From: Medicago truncatula
Lineage: Eukaryota; Streptophyta; Magnoliopsida; Fabales; Fabaceae
Assembly: GCF_003473485.1 (NCBI RefSeq)
Contig: NC_053042.1
Span: forward strand, 35,182,762-35,246,761
DNA length: 64,000 nucleotides
Direction of reading: 5' to 3'
A program made the translations under genes and the position numbers. The notes under the pieces are model-generated. The model had not been told where the DNA came from. It did no database searches and saw only the letters and a program-made list of their open reading frames with translations. This document shows, piece after piece, positions 1-11,832 of this stretch; position 1 is the first letter of the stretch; each line of letters starts with the position of its first letter.

Positions 1-171
1 GCATTTAGAAGCCGATTTTTTCCTTCCATTTGAAGCATAAAAGACTGCGATTCCACACATACACCACGTTTTGTTCCATCAGCGCATTGTTAAAGTGTAT
101 TCCATTGTCCCTCATTTAAATCAAACCAAACACATGAGCATTACTTAACTAAGTCAAAAGCTGGAATAATA
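1..171. other. unassigned AT-rich sequence at window edge
   Basis: No open frame or recognisable family is visible here. On the minus strand the text continues from the ycf3-derived fragment at 172-412, but the plastid match is lost near 165-178, so this is probably the nuclear flank of that insertion or a repeat. It runs off the window. Confidence 0.4.
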
Positions 172-412
172 AGATTCCAAAGCTTTTGTATGTTCTCCGT
201 TACTTGTGTGTATAAGGCCTATGTTATAAAGTATATAACTTCGATCATAGGGATTAATTTCCAGTCGCATAGCCTCATAGTAATTCTGTAAAGCTTCCGC
301 ATAATTTTCTTCAGATTGAGCCGACATCCGTTACGGTCGTCATTCGGTTCAAAGAATCTCCGTTCCAGAACCGTACGTGAGATTTTCATCTCATACGGCT
401 CCTCCTTTATGT
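172..412 (-). pseudogene. ycf3: nuclear plastid insertion (NUPT): ycf3 exon 2 fragment plus end of its group II intron
   Basis: Read on the minus strand, 327 down to about 172 encodes the start of ycf3 exon 2 (begins [20 protein letters not shown]; then EINPYDRSY and [16 protein letters not shown]). Ycf3 is a plastid TPR protein that assembles photosystem I. Just before it, at about 328-405, lies the 3' end of a group II intron: the domain V hairpin GAGCCGTATGAGATGAAAAT followed by CTCACGTACGG. The match stops abruptly after KALE, and neither the other exons nor plastid flanks are present. This is therefore a short plastid-to-nucleus transfer, not a working gene. The reading frame of the fragment is still open, which suggests a fairly recent transfer. 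Confidence 0.85.
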
Positions 413-417
413 GTATA

Positions 418-780
418 ATGAGGGTTTAGTGAATTATGTTTTTGGTCTCTATGAATATATCAACGTTTTAAATTTTTTAATTTTTCTTCAACTTTTAATA
501 TCTATAAAATTTTCAATCATTACTTTTGGATCCTATTTTAAAGTCAACTTTTGTATTTTTTATTTAAAATAAAATTATGCGAAAATGTGTAGAATATTGT
601 AAAAATTTCTCCCAAAAATTAAATTTTTTTAACAAAACATATTTAACTGCAAAAAATATAAAAATTCCCAAAAATGTGATGTTAAATAAGTATTTTTTTT
701 CTCTCTCCTTTTTAACCAAAGTGTACGTTTGAAAACTCAGCTAATTTGCAATACTTACGTTAGAGGGAAATATCACAATA
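418..780. repeat. one arm of a foldback repeat family
   Basis: The text (tttttggtctctatgaata, then cttttaatatctataaaatt and a tgtgtagaatattgt motif) resembles the left arm of the complete foldback element at 10114-10606. Only one arm is evident here, so it is probably a truncated copy lying against the next foldback element. Confidence 0.5.
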
Positions 781-790
781 AAAAATAAGG

Positions 791-1653
791 ATTAATTAAG
801 TTTTTGGTCCCGATAAATATCTGCAGTTTTGTTTTTAGTTCCTATAAAAATAAATCACACTTTTTAGTCCCTATAAAATTTTCTATTAGTGTTTTTAGTC
901 CCTGTTAAATTAAAATTTGTTTAATTACGCTTAAACTTCTAAATTTTTGAAAGATTTTTTACATACATGTTCATAACATCGTAAGCCACTCTTTTGTAAA
1001 TTTTTTAGTTTTTTAACATGTAATGAGTTAAATATAAATTTTTCTAAAAGCCAAATTTTCAAGATTATATTGATGAAAATTTGGACCTAATAATAAAATT
1101 TTAAGTTACTTTTTTGCGGATGAACTTTGTATAATATTCTAAGTAAGTATGTGAAAAATATGTTACAAATTTAAAAGTTTAAGCACAATTAAGAAAATTT
1201 TAATTTTACAAGGACTAAAAGTATGTGTTGGTCCATGTTAAATTGAAATTTGTTTAATTATACTTATACTTTTATATTTTTAAATGATTTTTAATAGACA
1301 TGTTAAGAACATTATAATAATCTCTTTTATAAAAAATTAAATTTTTTTAACATGTAATGAATTAAATATAATTTTTTTAAAACGCCGAAAATTCAAGATA
1401 AAACTAACAAAAATTTGGACCTAAAAATAAAATTTTGAGCTAATTTATTGTGGCGGAACCTTTTATAATGTTTTAAACAAGTATGTAAAAAATCATTAAA
1501 AAATTTAAAATTTTAAGCATAATTAAACAAATTTTAATTTAACGGGACTAAAAACACTAACGGAAAATTTTGTAAGGACTAAAAAGTATGATTTATTTTT
1601 ATAGGGACTAAAAATAAAACTGCAGATATTTATAGGGACCAAAAACTTAATTA
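791..1653. repeat. foldback (long terminal inverted repeat) element
   Basis: The left end reads attaattaagtttttggtcc and the right end, reversed, reads ttaattaagtttttggtccc. The two arms stay alignable for more than 200 bases (shared motifs ctgcagtttt, tttttagtccctataaaa, gtgtttttagtccc). A second copy of part of the arm lies at about 1205-1560, so the interior is itself partly repeated. No transposase frame is visible. It is a non-autonomous foldback repeat of a family with other members in this window. Confidence 0.75.
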
Positions 1654-1659
1654 ACCCAA

Positions 1660-3900
1660 AAAAATAAAAGCTAGAAACAAACATTCACAACAATGTCACT
1701 TCTCAAACAAACATGCTATTTCATTGATGTTTATTCTTCATGACTTGTTTACAAAATAATTGAAAACTAGATAAATTTGATCATATTATTCACCTACCAT
1801 GAAAACACAACAAAAATCAAATTATTCCAATTCCTATTTTGTTTTCCCTCTCCATTTATTTAAAATATCTTAACAAGTACATTCGAAGTGGATCCATAGA
1901 ACAAACTCAAATTGACAACATAAAGATTAAAATGATATTAAGGAAGTAAAAAAGAGAAAAAGAAAGGACAAAGACGCTACAGAACTATATAGAACCGTTA
2001 AGATAAAATTGAAGATATAAATCCAAAAGGGAACTTTACTCTAAAAGGTACAGAAATGAAAGATTTAAATCTTTTATACTTCACCATGTGTTGAACTGAC
2101 ATAAACATTTTTCACCTTTATTAAGCACCTTGGCATGCTTGTGTGTTGTTCTCTTACTTGAGTGTTCAACATCATCCATAGTTGGAGCAGCATATTCTCA
2201 TTTTTTTTTTCTTTCTTTTTATTATTTGTTGCCAAAAGAAGCATATTCTTAATCAACATTGTTTTTAAAAAAAATCAATGAACAACATCAACTATATTCC
2301 TTTAACTAAATCAAAATTTCCTTTACTCACACACACTTATTGTGATCCTTAAACTCAATTCACTTCTGTCATTGCATTCTTAGGATCAAGAAACTAACTT
2401 GTGCACTCACATCCAAGCCATGAAACGATGTCATAAAAGTTGGAGTTTTGCAAAACAGACCCCTTATGCAATAGGAAAGGAAAAAGGATTCCTTGTGTAA
2501 AAAGTGATTGTGGAGAGATCTTGACCATTGATAGTAATGTAATGTTTGATATGGATTCGGCTCCTCTGCAGTAAGGTAATCCCGACATTTATGTAGTCAG
2601 AACATCCGTGGTCTTTCAATTAAACAGTCCGATCTTAATCGAGCGGCCACAAGTATCCTGACAACAAAGACAAGAGATCCCTTGTCTGCAAGGAATCTGA
2701 ATTAGATTGATGCTGACTTGTCAAATTTGGTATACGATTCATGTAATCTTATACGAATAGTGGTGATTTGTTTGAATACGTGACAATGTAGGATTGTGAC
2801 GACATACAACGACGCGGGACAAGGTTTGATTCTAAACTAGTAGTACTGGTTGAGTACCCTCGGTCCTGGAGATCAGGCCCCCACTGATCTTGGAACAAAT
2901 CACAATAAAAATAAAGCAAATCAAAGCAATGCGCTTTGTCCTGGCACATTACCCACCCAAAAAAACATTCTGCCCATATGTTTCCTTTATTTGATTGAAG
3001 AATATTTTCCAAATTGCCTTTGTATCTTTACAATCTTTCAAGGGAGGGGGAAAAAGATACAAGTTAACAAGCTTTTTTCATGGCACATGGATTAAATGCT
3101 TTAACTTTTTAATGGGCCAACAAAGCAGATAAAAGCAAATAGTTAACATCGGGATCTGGTGAAACAGATTAACGACTATTTACAAGTACGACCATGATTG
3201 GAACCTGATATTATGGTAAATATACTTATACAACTGTGACATGACCCGCAAATTTATCAATTCGATTGCAAGTGGGGCGATTTGATTCACCTAAAACTGC
3301 AGCTTTGATCAATTGTTGATATTCCACTATGGAAAATTCTTGGTATAAGTTTAGGTTTTAGATTAAATTGACAAGCATACCGAAAGAAAGTGCCATTGTT
3401 GCATATGCAACTTTTATACTCTAGAAAATCCATATTTAGAACATAGATGAGCTCATCAATTGATGGTTTAAAAATCAACCATACAACAAATTGGTCGGAC
3501 TTATGGAAACTGTTCAAACTAATACAAAACCACGATTAAAACCAGTAAGGTCCAACCAATTGAATCGATTCAATTCTGAAAAACAGGATCTTGTAGCAAC
3601 TCAAAATGCTCAAAACAGACCATAAGACATGCAAACATGAGCTTAATAAAGAAACAAAGCTCGTGTGAAAGGCCAAGATAAGGAAAAATAAAATAAAATA
3701 GGAGGCTGCAATTAGTAGAAAGCGGAAATCCACTTTACCACTAAATTCAAAGCCATTTAACAGGAAACGTACACTAAAAACAGAGGCTATTGCAATGCTT
3801 TCCTCAACCGAGTGACTCCTATCTGGTTTGAGGGTGGAACATGGTTTAAGGTAGAATCATTTCAAATCATTGCATTTGCGACACAAAAACAATCTTAAAA
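1660..3900. other. intergenic stretch, no supported gene
   Basis: Only short open frames occur, without recognisable domains, codon bias or splice structure. Part of the low end of the SRP9 3' untranslated region could reach to about 3.9 kb. The stretch at about 2640-3020 is less AT-rich than its surroundings, but I could not place it in any family. Confidence 0.45.
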
Positions 3901-4127
3901 GCTAAAATTCAATCACAATAGCAATGGTACGAGAATAATTTTGTTGAAGACAAAACCATACGCAAGATTAATTTTTCTTTTTGTGACTGGGTCTGAAGTT
4001 TGTATTTGAGAAAGGTAAGTTCAGAAAAGAAATAATGTAAATGTGATCAACGCATTGGATAAAAAATCTATCAAAATCACAACTGATTTCCTAAGATTCA
4101 TAGTCTATTTTGACAGAGATACATCAG

Positions 4128-7100
4128 TTATTGCTTTCTTCCTCTTCCTTTTTTAATCGGTTGTGCATCCGTTTGTTCTTTCCCAGTGACTTCAGAAAGA
4201 TCCACTGCAGAATTAGAGGAATAATTTTTGTCATTATCGTTAATAACAAGATAAGAGTGAGAACTCAGCAAGATAAGAAAGGAAAAGAACTTAAAAGTAT
4301 CATCAATGTTGATATGGAACTGCTATAACTTTTAAGCATGGTGCCAAGACGCGCTAGTTTACAGTTGAAAAAGTTTCATGTTTAACATGCTATTAACTCT
4401 AAGCAACAGTGGCCTAAGAAAAAAATTATGCACATGTTCAGCTGATTAATGTCATTACCATGCACCGATTAATAAAGTTCTACTCATTGTTCTTTCTTGT
4501 GATTTCAGTATTTACGAGTAGTGCTATAGGAAAACAATTTCAAAATCATTTCCCATACAAAATATATTGCTGTGCAAATGAATGCCAAAATGCATGCTAA
4601 TCAACAAAGCATAAACAATGACATACCTTCTGGTCCCCGAGCCATCAACGTAAAGAATATATTATTAAGTTTTTCCATCTTCTTAGCTTCTTGTGCTTGG
4701 TCTGTCTTATACTTTAGACACTGGTCAAAAACAACAACAATCAACTTTAGGAACATTTGTGTTAGATGTGACTTAGAAAGCAACAGGGAGAGGGGAATGA
4801 AATATTTTTTTAAAGTGCAAATGATATGCTTATGCAGAATATGAATCCATGGGATTCACACAAGCGACAAAAATTATATTCCAAACAAGACAAATGACTC
4901 AGCAGAAATTCTAGTCATAGCAAAATTTATTGATGGTAGGAGTCGGATCTTTCTAAATTAATCACTCTAGTATCTAAAGAAAAAAAAGCTTTGAAATGTG
5001 AAACGTTAAATGGCCACCTATGAGGATTCTCAATTTGGTGAAGATAACTTCATCTAGTACGTCAGCAGGAAAAGGAACATGTAAGAACGACCAATGATGT
5101 TCAACATGTCATCCATCACCACTTTCCAAAGGCTAAAGGAATATAACTATTTATAGTGCATCAATAAACCAGGGCCACTGAATTAATTCCTTCAACAATG
5201 GAGATTCCAAGAGAGACCATCGTGCTGTCATCGTATCAGGCATAAGATGCCATATGAATATTTATTTAGTTTGTTGGGGTAATTGGGTAACCTAGGGCCT
5301 AATCCGTCTTCAATTTATGAAGCACAAAATATCTAATCAAAATATTTTTCTGCTACTGTCTTAAACTAATTTTCAATCTTTATCATAGAGGTATTGGGGT
5401 AGGCGGGGGCTGGGGGAGCCTAGAAAATGAAATCCTTATACACATGAGTCATAACTCATAATTTTATTATTTTAATGCTTGTATTAACGATTGGTGTGGA
5501 GTCAATGGTGGCAGGGATCGTTGTGTCGTGGGAAAAGGAAACAGAGTGTATAGACTCAATAGAATCTGTAAACAAAAAACAGGAAAATTGGGCCAGTGAT
5601 ACAGAAGTAATCGATATGGAAGGGGATTCGGTTAGGGTTACAATTTCACTGTTGTGGGAGAATTGAATCCATGGGACGTATAATCGGGACATAAACCCAC
5701 CCAAAGTTTGTAACCATTGACCACCCAAAACTACATCAGCACCATGTATGGGAGAACCAGAGAACATAGAAGGGAATGAGAAAAAGCTCATGATCCAGCG
5801 TTAGGGGAACAATAGGGCAGCTGCTGTCATGATGGATAGAATCCCATAGCCCGCCAATACCAAAAAATGGAGTAATAGCTACCACAGCTAAACCCAGAAA
5901 AACAACAATACATGGTTGAATAATTTTATGGGAACTATCAAAGTCGATGAGAATGGTAACTGTTAGTTCACAAGTTAACACTTGGAGACGTATGGCGCAT
6001 GGTGAGCGGGAGCCACTCAAAGCCACATTCGAAAGATGGAAATGGGCAGCATCTGTAAGGGAGTCTACAGTTGCTGTGAAGAGGGTAAGTTAGGAGGAAC
6101 CGGATCTGCTGGTTAAGAGTCCGGGTCAAGTTGACAACGTCCTCATAGACATAGTCGTCAGTCAAAACAATCATAAATTGTTTCTCCTTATAGTTGTGAG
6201 GTGACCACTGACCAGGCCCAAACTTAACATCGCAATTAAAACAAAGGCCACAAGCATGAAGCTCTTGCATTTCCTTTGGGTATGTATAGTTTGCGTATAG
6301 GTAGTGCAGAGGGTGTGGGTGGCAGTCCTAGCACCAAAGAAGAGGGTGCAAGGGAACGGGGTGGCCATGGGAAACGGTTGAAAGGTGGTATAGCTACTGC
6401 CAATTTTTCTTCAACTAACTTAGCCAACCCAATAGCATTAGCCAGGTTATAATGTTTGAGCATCATGAGTTCATTATGAATGCCATTATTCCTTAAACTG
6501 GAAATGAAACAGTAGAGGAGGGCCTCTGGTGGAAGGCCAAGCATGCAGTTAAAAATGTTTTCAAATTGGGCTTGATACTCCATGACTGTGCCTGTCTAGT
6601 GCAACTTGAAAAGAGTGGCATGGTGATTTTCATAGGTTGAGGGTGCAAATCTCATTTGCAAATGCATGACTAAAAACATCTCAAGTGGAGACCTGGTGAT
6701 AGAGTGCATCCATTTGTGCCAAGCAAGGGCCTTGCATGAAAAAAGGAAAGGAAAAAAAGGGCAGCCCAGTCCACTAAAGCTCCCGCATACGCAGGGTCCG
6801 GAACCCACCATTTGATGTGCTGTACGCAGCCTTACCATGTTTTTACACAAGAGGTTGTTTCCAGGACTTGAACCTGTGACCTTTCAGTCACGTGACATTG
6901 ACTGGATAGAGTTTGAGATAATTCAGAGTATTGCTCAATCAGGAAAATCCAACCAAGAGGATTGGAACCATCAAATGGTGATGGTTTTATTTTTGGGGTT
7001 TTTGGGATGGTAGTGTTTACCGCTGCTGGGCTGATCAGTAACAAGTTTATGTGCTTATATAAGTCACTAGTTAGCAGTTCTTTCATTTGCCTCATACAAG

Positions 7101-9494
7101 CATTGATGATATCTTCAGTTTTGATTTTAGGTTTGGGAGGCATAGTGGGGAAAATTAATGCCCCAAATGATACAACTCAAAGTTATCAACGGCAAACTAA
7201 TGAAGAAAAACTGTAAATAAATGTCCCAATTTCAAGCCATAGATCACTCAACAGAGTTAGGGAAGAAGGATTTAATTCTTGCTTGTTTATTCACTGTAGG
7301 TTTGTAGCTACTACAATAAAAAATAGTGCTCATGCACTCCCAAGAAATAAGGATCTCTTGACACCTGTATCGTGCAGTAACAAGAACAATTTGACAATCA
7401 TAACTGGAAGGAAACTAATATTGAGCCACAAAAGAAAGGAAAATAACTGCCTAGTGCTAGTCACAGTTTATGAATAAGATCGCTTGGGCTTTAAATATAG
7501 TCATGCATCCAATGGGCTTCTTAGCAACCCTCTGAGTCACAGCAACCGACCCAGTTGGCCCAGAAGTATCACTTGTTTGTGTCTAGGTTTGGGTTGAAGA
7601 ATACATCACCAAGCCCATGCAAAATACTTAACCAGTTTAACAATTGCCTAATGACCCTATGTAACATAAATTAAACAAATATGTGGTTTTAACTTGCATG
7701 CAATGATGTGATATCATGACAACTCTGAAGTTTGAAAAATGAATAAATAAATCAGCCATGCTTGTGGCCAAATTGGCACCCCACAAATGCTATGACTTTC
7801 ATGTGTCCACATTAAGGATTACTTCACCATAAACAAATGAAAGCATCCCACATTGTACAGGAATGTTGTTTTTGGCTTTCGGTAACTGGATGTTATCCTG
7901 TGTATTTAAACACTTAACAATTCACCCAAGAATACAGGGAATATCGTCAATCAACAATATCTTTATAGCAATCGCTATGCTAGATGAATAATATGGATTG
8001 TATAAACAGATGACACAATTCCTCAACTGCAGCATACATAAATTGAAACTATAACGAAGAGAAAGTTATCTGATATCATTTACGAAAATGAAAAGGAGTG
8101 TATATATAGAACTATTAACAATTACAGCATGCATAAAAGTTTACAAATGATATATAAGTTATTTGTTAAGTCAAACCTTCAACTCATTGTTTTTGCGGCA
8201 GGGTGGAGAAGAAACTACAAGTACTAGCCAACAATCATATTGATGGGTATCCTTAAGGCTCTGTTTGGCTCAAACAAAGGGAAGGAAATCACATCTTGTT
8301 TCGCTTACAAGGGAGAAATTTCAATAGAGGAAATGTATAACAATCTTATTATACCCTTATAATTTTCTATATTGCATTTTTTGTAAGGATATTTTAGTGA
8401 ATACATTTAAATTTTCAAAACTCATTCTCCTAAAAATCTCTCCAATATGCAAGCGAAGCCAAAATCAACTTGGGTGTGTTTTTCCTCCCCTTCATTTACC
8501 CCCAACCAAGTTTCAAGTAAAGGCTCTATTAAACATCACAAAGAGCAACCACAATTTGGAATATTCAAACCAGTTTAATATTTATCTGTTTATACCCTAA
8601 AAAGCCATCACATTCATCAACAAAAAAAGCTATATCATAGAATTAACTTGTCTTGGTTTGTGTTCTTCCAAGTTCCAAAAATTTGAACACATACTATACG
8701 ACAAGCATGTATCTAATCATTTAACAACAAAACCCAACACATGTTCATCAATTAATTACAACAACAACAACAACAACAACAACAACCAAGCATTATCCCA
8801 CTAAGTGGGGTCAGCTACACAGATCAAATTACGCCATAACGTTATATCATAAACCATATTTCAATCTAACTCATAAATCTCTAGATCTTTCTTATCTCTA
8901 CCTCTAGTGGTTTGATTACTCTCCATCTGATCTACTCTCCTGACAAAAATAATCTACATGTCCAAACCATCTAAGCCTATTTTCTACCGGTCTTCTCTCT
9001 AGTGTTTAATAATAATCGACCATAGTTTAAAATAATAATTCATAATGACAATAATTAAATAATCAATCTAACATAAGGAGGATACATTCACTCCTTAAAC
9101 AAACAGAAAGTAAATAGATACAATTATAAGAAATAAAATTAGTACCTGTCGATTATCAGTGACCTTTAGCACCAATTTTCCATCACAATGTCTATACTTC
9201 ATGACATACCGCGTCTACATTTCAAATCAAACCCCAAAGTTATTTTAGGGGTTAAAAACAAACAAACAATTAGGGGAATTGAATAAAATATAACATAAGA
9301 AAAACGCAATTGAATTAGAATTACTCAATTACAGTGTGTGATTTTGTTGATTTTCGATATTATCGATGATCAAATAGAAGAAGTAAAAATCGTGGAGAAA
9401 GTTGAAGAAGAAAATAGCTTACAGAATCGGGATCGGCGCGGAATAGTTGAACGGATCGATCCAAAAACTCGTCCCAGGAAGTAATGTAAACCAT
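4128..9494 (-). CDS. SRP9: signal recognition particle 9 kDa subunit SRP9
   Basis: SRP9 pairs with SRP14 to bind the Alu domain of 7SL RNA and slow translation while a ribosome is delivered to the ER; it acts in the cytosol. Exons on the minus strand: 9423-9494 (MVYITSWDEFLDRS), 9146-9214 (TRYVMKYRHCDGKLVLKVTD), 4627-4720 (CLKYKTDQAQEAKKMEKLNN, then FFTLMARGPE) and 4128-4204 (VDLSEVTGKEQ, ending KKGRGRKQ, stop). All junctions are GT..AG and in phase. The total is 312 bases, giving 103 residues, the length I recall for the Arabidopsis protein. The start is the first ATG of exon 1 and gives the family N-terminus. The lysine/arginine-rich tail is typical. Introns are 208 bases (9215-9422), 4425 bases (4721-9145) and 422 bases (4205-4626); the long one is full of repeats. 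The gene diverges from the transporter at 11833. Confidence 0.95.
5456..7150 (-). mobile_element. degraded Ty3/gypsy retrotransposon fragment (gag, CCHC knuckle, protease)
   Basis: It lies in SRP9 intron 2, in the same orientation as the host gene. Reading down from about 7143 are an N-terminal gag piece (FDGSNPLGWIFLIEQY), then, after an interrupting SINE, more gag (LAWHKWMH, LQMRFAPSTYE, EYQAQFENIF, LRNNGIHNELM), a CCHC-like knuckle (CFNCDVKFGPG, about 6240), and a protease (VTILIDFDSSHKIIQP near 5930; ADVVLGGQWLQTLGG near 5730). The catalytic DSG triad is replaced by DFD, and the frame shifts several times. Reverse transcriptase, integrase and LTRs were not found. It is a dead fragment. 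Confidence 0.85.
6755..6898 (-). mobile_element. Au SINE (5'-truncated) inside the gypsy gag
   Basis: On the minus strand it has a Pol III box B (GGTTCAAGTCC), then TGGAAACAACCTCTTG, GGTAAGGCTGCGTACA, GGACCCTGCGTATGCGGGAG and CTTTAGTGGACTGGGCTGCC followed by a T-rich tail. These are the conserved blocks of the Au SINE family of flowering plants. The box A end seems missing. Gag reading resumes on both sides, so the SINE landed in an already inserted gypsy element. Confidence 0.8.
8755..8995 (-). mobile_element. 3' end of an RTE-type LINE with (TTG)n tail
   Basis: On the minus strand the sequence begins AGAAAATAGGCTTAGATGG (the RLRWFGHV-type end of the polymerase frame, here degenerate) and ends TGTAGCTGACCCCACTTAGT GGG followed by a TTG microsatellite (8758-8786 as CAA on the plus strand). 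A (TTG)n tail after an ADPT-type C-terminus is the signature of plant RTE elements. Only the last 240 bases are left. It lies in SRP9 intron 2. Confidence 0.75.
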
Positions 9495-9495
9495 G

Positions 9496-11832
9496 ATTGC
9501 TACCTTGCAATTGCAAATTATGTTTCACTCACGGAGAGGGGACTCAGGTCAAGTTTCTTCGAGGTTGAGGGTACAGTGTAGTGTCGAGGTGGAATCCACC
9601 TTAGGCTTCAAATTACACGAGGGTAAAACCCTAAATATAAATAAATACTCTCTTTTTAGATTACTTTTCTAAATAAATATATCCTTCATTATTAATAATT
9701 AATTTTTTTTTGAAGGATAATAATTAAAAATTTGTTTTGGAGTTTTTTTTTAGTTAAATATATTTTTGGTTCTTATACATACATTTTCGTTTTAGTACTT
9801 CTAAAATTTTTCTTCGAAATTAAATCCAAATTCTCCTAAATGATTCATTATTTGGCGAATCTAATTAACTATTCTAACTCACTTGATTATTAGAATTTTT
9901 TTGGAGATTGGAATATAGAAAGTAAATATCAAGCGACATAAATGATACTTCATTAAGAAACCAGATCGACTTAAATAGAATAAGCTATAAACGGGTTTCT
10001 TTCAAATGAAAAGATCAGTACAAGAAGAACAATATTCAATCCAAATTATAACAGGAAGATAAAACAATCTTATAAGAGGATATTAATTATAATTATAATT
10101 ATATTAATTCTATGGTTAAATATGTTTTTGTTCCCTATAAATATATTAAGTTTTCGTTTTAATTCCTCTAAAATTTTCGTTCGACTTTTAATCCCTATAA
10201 AGTTTTCAATCACCATTTTTAGTCCATATTTTCAAGTTAAATCATGTATTTTTTAATGAAAATTGTGCATAAAAGTGTAGAATATTGTTAAAATCTTTCC
10301 CCAAAAAAATTATAATCTTTTAACATAACATGGATTAAATATGAACTTTTATCCGTCAAAAATATAAAAATTCATATTTAATTCATATTTTTTTAAAAAA
10401 ATCTAAACTTTTTTAGAGATTCTTATAATATTATAAACTTTTATGCAAAATTTTATTCAAAAATATGAATTATGCATATGAGTTTACTTAAAAGGAGAGA
10501 CCAAAAGTAAATGAAAATTTTTGGGAACTAAAAGTCGAAGATTTTTTTTAAGAGGTTAAAACGAAAAGTTGATATATTTATCGAGACTAAAAACATATTT
10601 TAACCCTTAATTGTCATTATAATATTGCACTAAATAAAACGACATTTATAATGGGTTGTAATTAGAAATTGACCGTAATGGGTTGAGTCGTTTCTCATAG
10701 TAAATCTGTTGAGAGGTCCCCATTAGTTCAGATAATTATTCATCCTACACTCTCATTTAAAAGGCATCAGGAAGGAAGAAAAGAGTTATCAACGTCTTCA
10801 AAGCTTCTCTTAGGATTGCATCGATCATACAAGATACATGTTTGGATGTATTTATCTATAATATACCATAATTTTGTATTAATGATTTTGGGCTACACAT
10901 CAACTATTCTAGTTTAACCAATTAGTTTATTGCTTCTCACCACAATTATAGCCCCACCAAAAGTGTTTACCATTGCCCTACTATGGTTGTAAAGACTTGC
11001 CGGAAACAAAAAATAATTCATAATATAAAGTGAGAATGAATTGAGCCAACGACTTAAGGAGTACGTACTTTTGACCCGCTCAAAAACTTTTTTTCTCCTT
11101 CCAACCCTTAAGCTTCTTCCACACACGATATTGACCAAAGTCAAACACTTATTGCTTAAATCTTCCGGTAAAAGAAGGGAGATTTTGGATGGAGTATCTA
11201 CTACTTTAAAATGTATTCATTTTAAAACTCGTTTGTATATCTAATGAAATATTTTGGGTGAAGGAGATCTATGACTCGTCAAGGTAATGTTAAATATAGT
11301 AATATATAAAATAAAATAGTTACACTATGTGCAAATTGACGATGAAGATTATAAAAAGGAAGAGAGGAAGTATTTTATAATTTTTTATGAAAACTTTGTT
11401 TATAAGGATTCATTTTTCTTTTTTAAATGTTTATAAGTATTCACTTTTCTATATTAATGTGTAATTAAAATTAATCTTAATTATATTTTATCTTTGAAAA
11501 TTTAATTTTTTATTTTAATTTTCAAGTTTGCCCCTAAATCTTCGTTAAAAAAAATAACGTTGCCCCTAAACATTTCTTCCAACAAGTTGTCACTTTCCTT
11601 GTGTCCAAAGTTACGGCTCCTAGTAAAGAAGTCAACACCACATACAAGGAGAATACCTAAGCATGTATTTAGATTTTTATTAAACGAGTTTATGACAAGT
11701 GATGTAGCTAAGTCCAACTAGAATAAGAAAAAGAAGATGCTCACCAGAAAATACAAAGAATAAGAAAAGGAATTAGATACTACTAATTTATATTTAGAAA
11801 AGTAGATGCATAGTGATTGTAGCTGAAACAAA
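9496..11832. other. divergent intergenic region between SRP9 and the transporter
   Basis: It should hold both promoters: SRP9 reading left from about 9.6 kb and the transporter reading right from about 11.7 kb. A single arm of the foldback family is at about 9745-9850 and a complete foldback at 10114-10606. The rest (10.6-11.8 kb) shows only short, unsupported frames. Confidence 0.5.
10114..10606. repeat. foldback element, about 490 bp
   Basis: The left end is ggttaaatatgtttttgttc and the right end, reversed, is gggttaaaatatgttttt. Arms match over 100 bases or more (aaatatattaagttttcgtt against aaatatatcaacttttcgtt). There is no open frame. It is the same family as the arm at 418-780. Confidence 0.75.

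Noticed and set aside
2394..3095. Overlapping short frames on both strands, less AT-rich than surroundings
   Set aside because: No domain, no consistent splice sites, and the best frames overlap each other on opposite strands; not enough for a gene.
4572..4844. Plus-strand frame of 90 codons
   Set aside because: It is the antisense shadow of SRP9 exon 3 and its intron flanks.
8271..8530. Possible MITE starting ggctctgtttggctc in SRP9 intron 2
   Set aside because: Ends look MITE-like, but I could not match a clear inverted partner or a target duplication.
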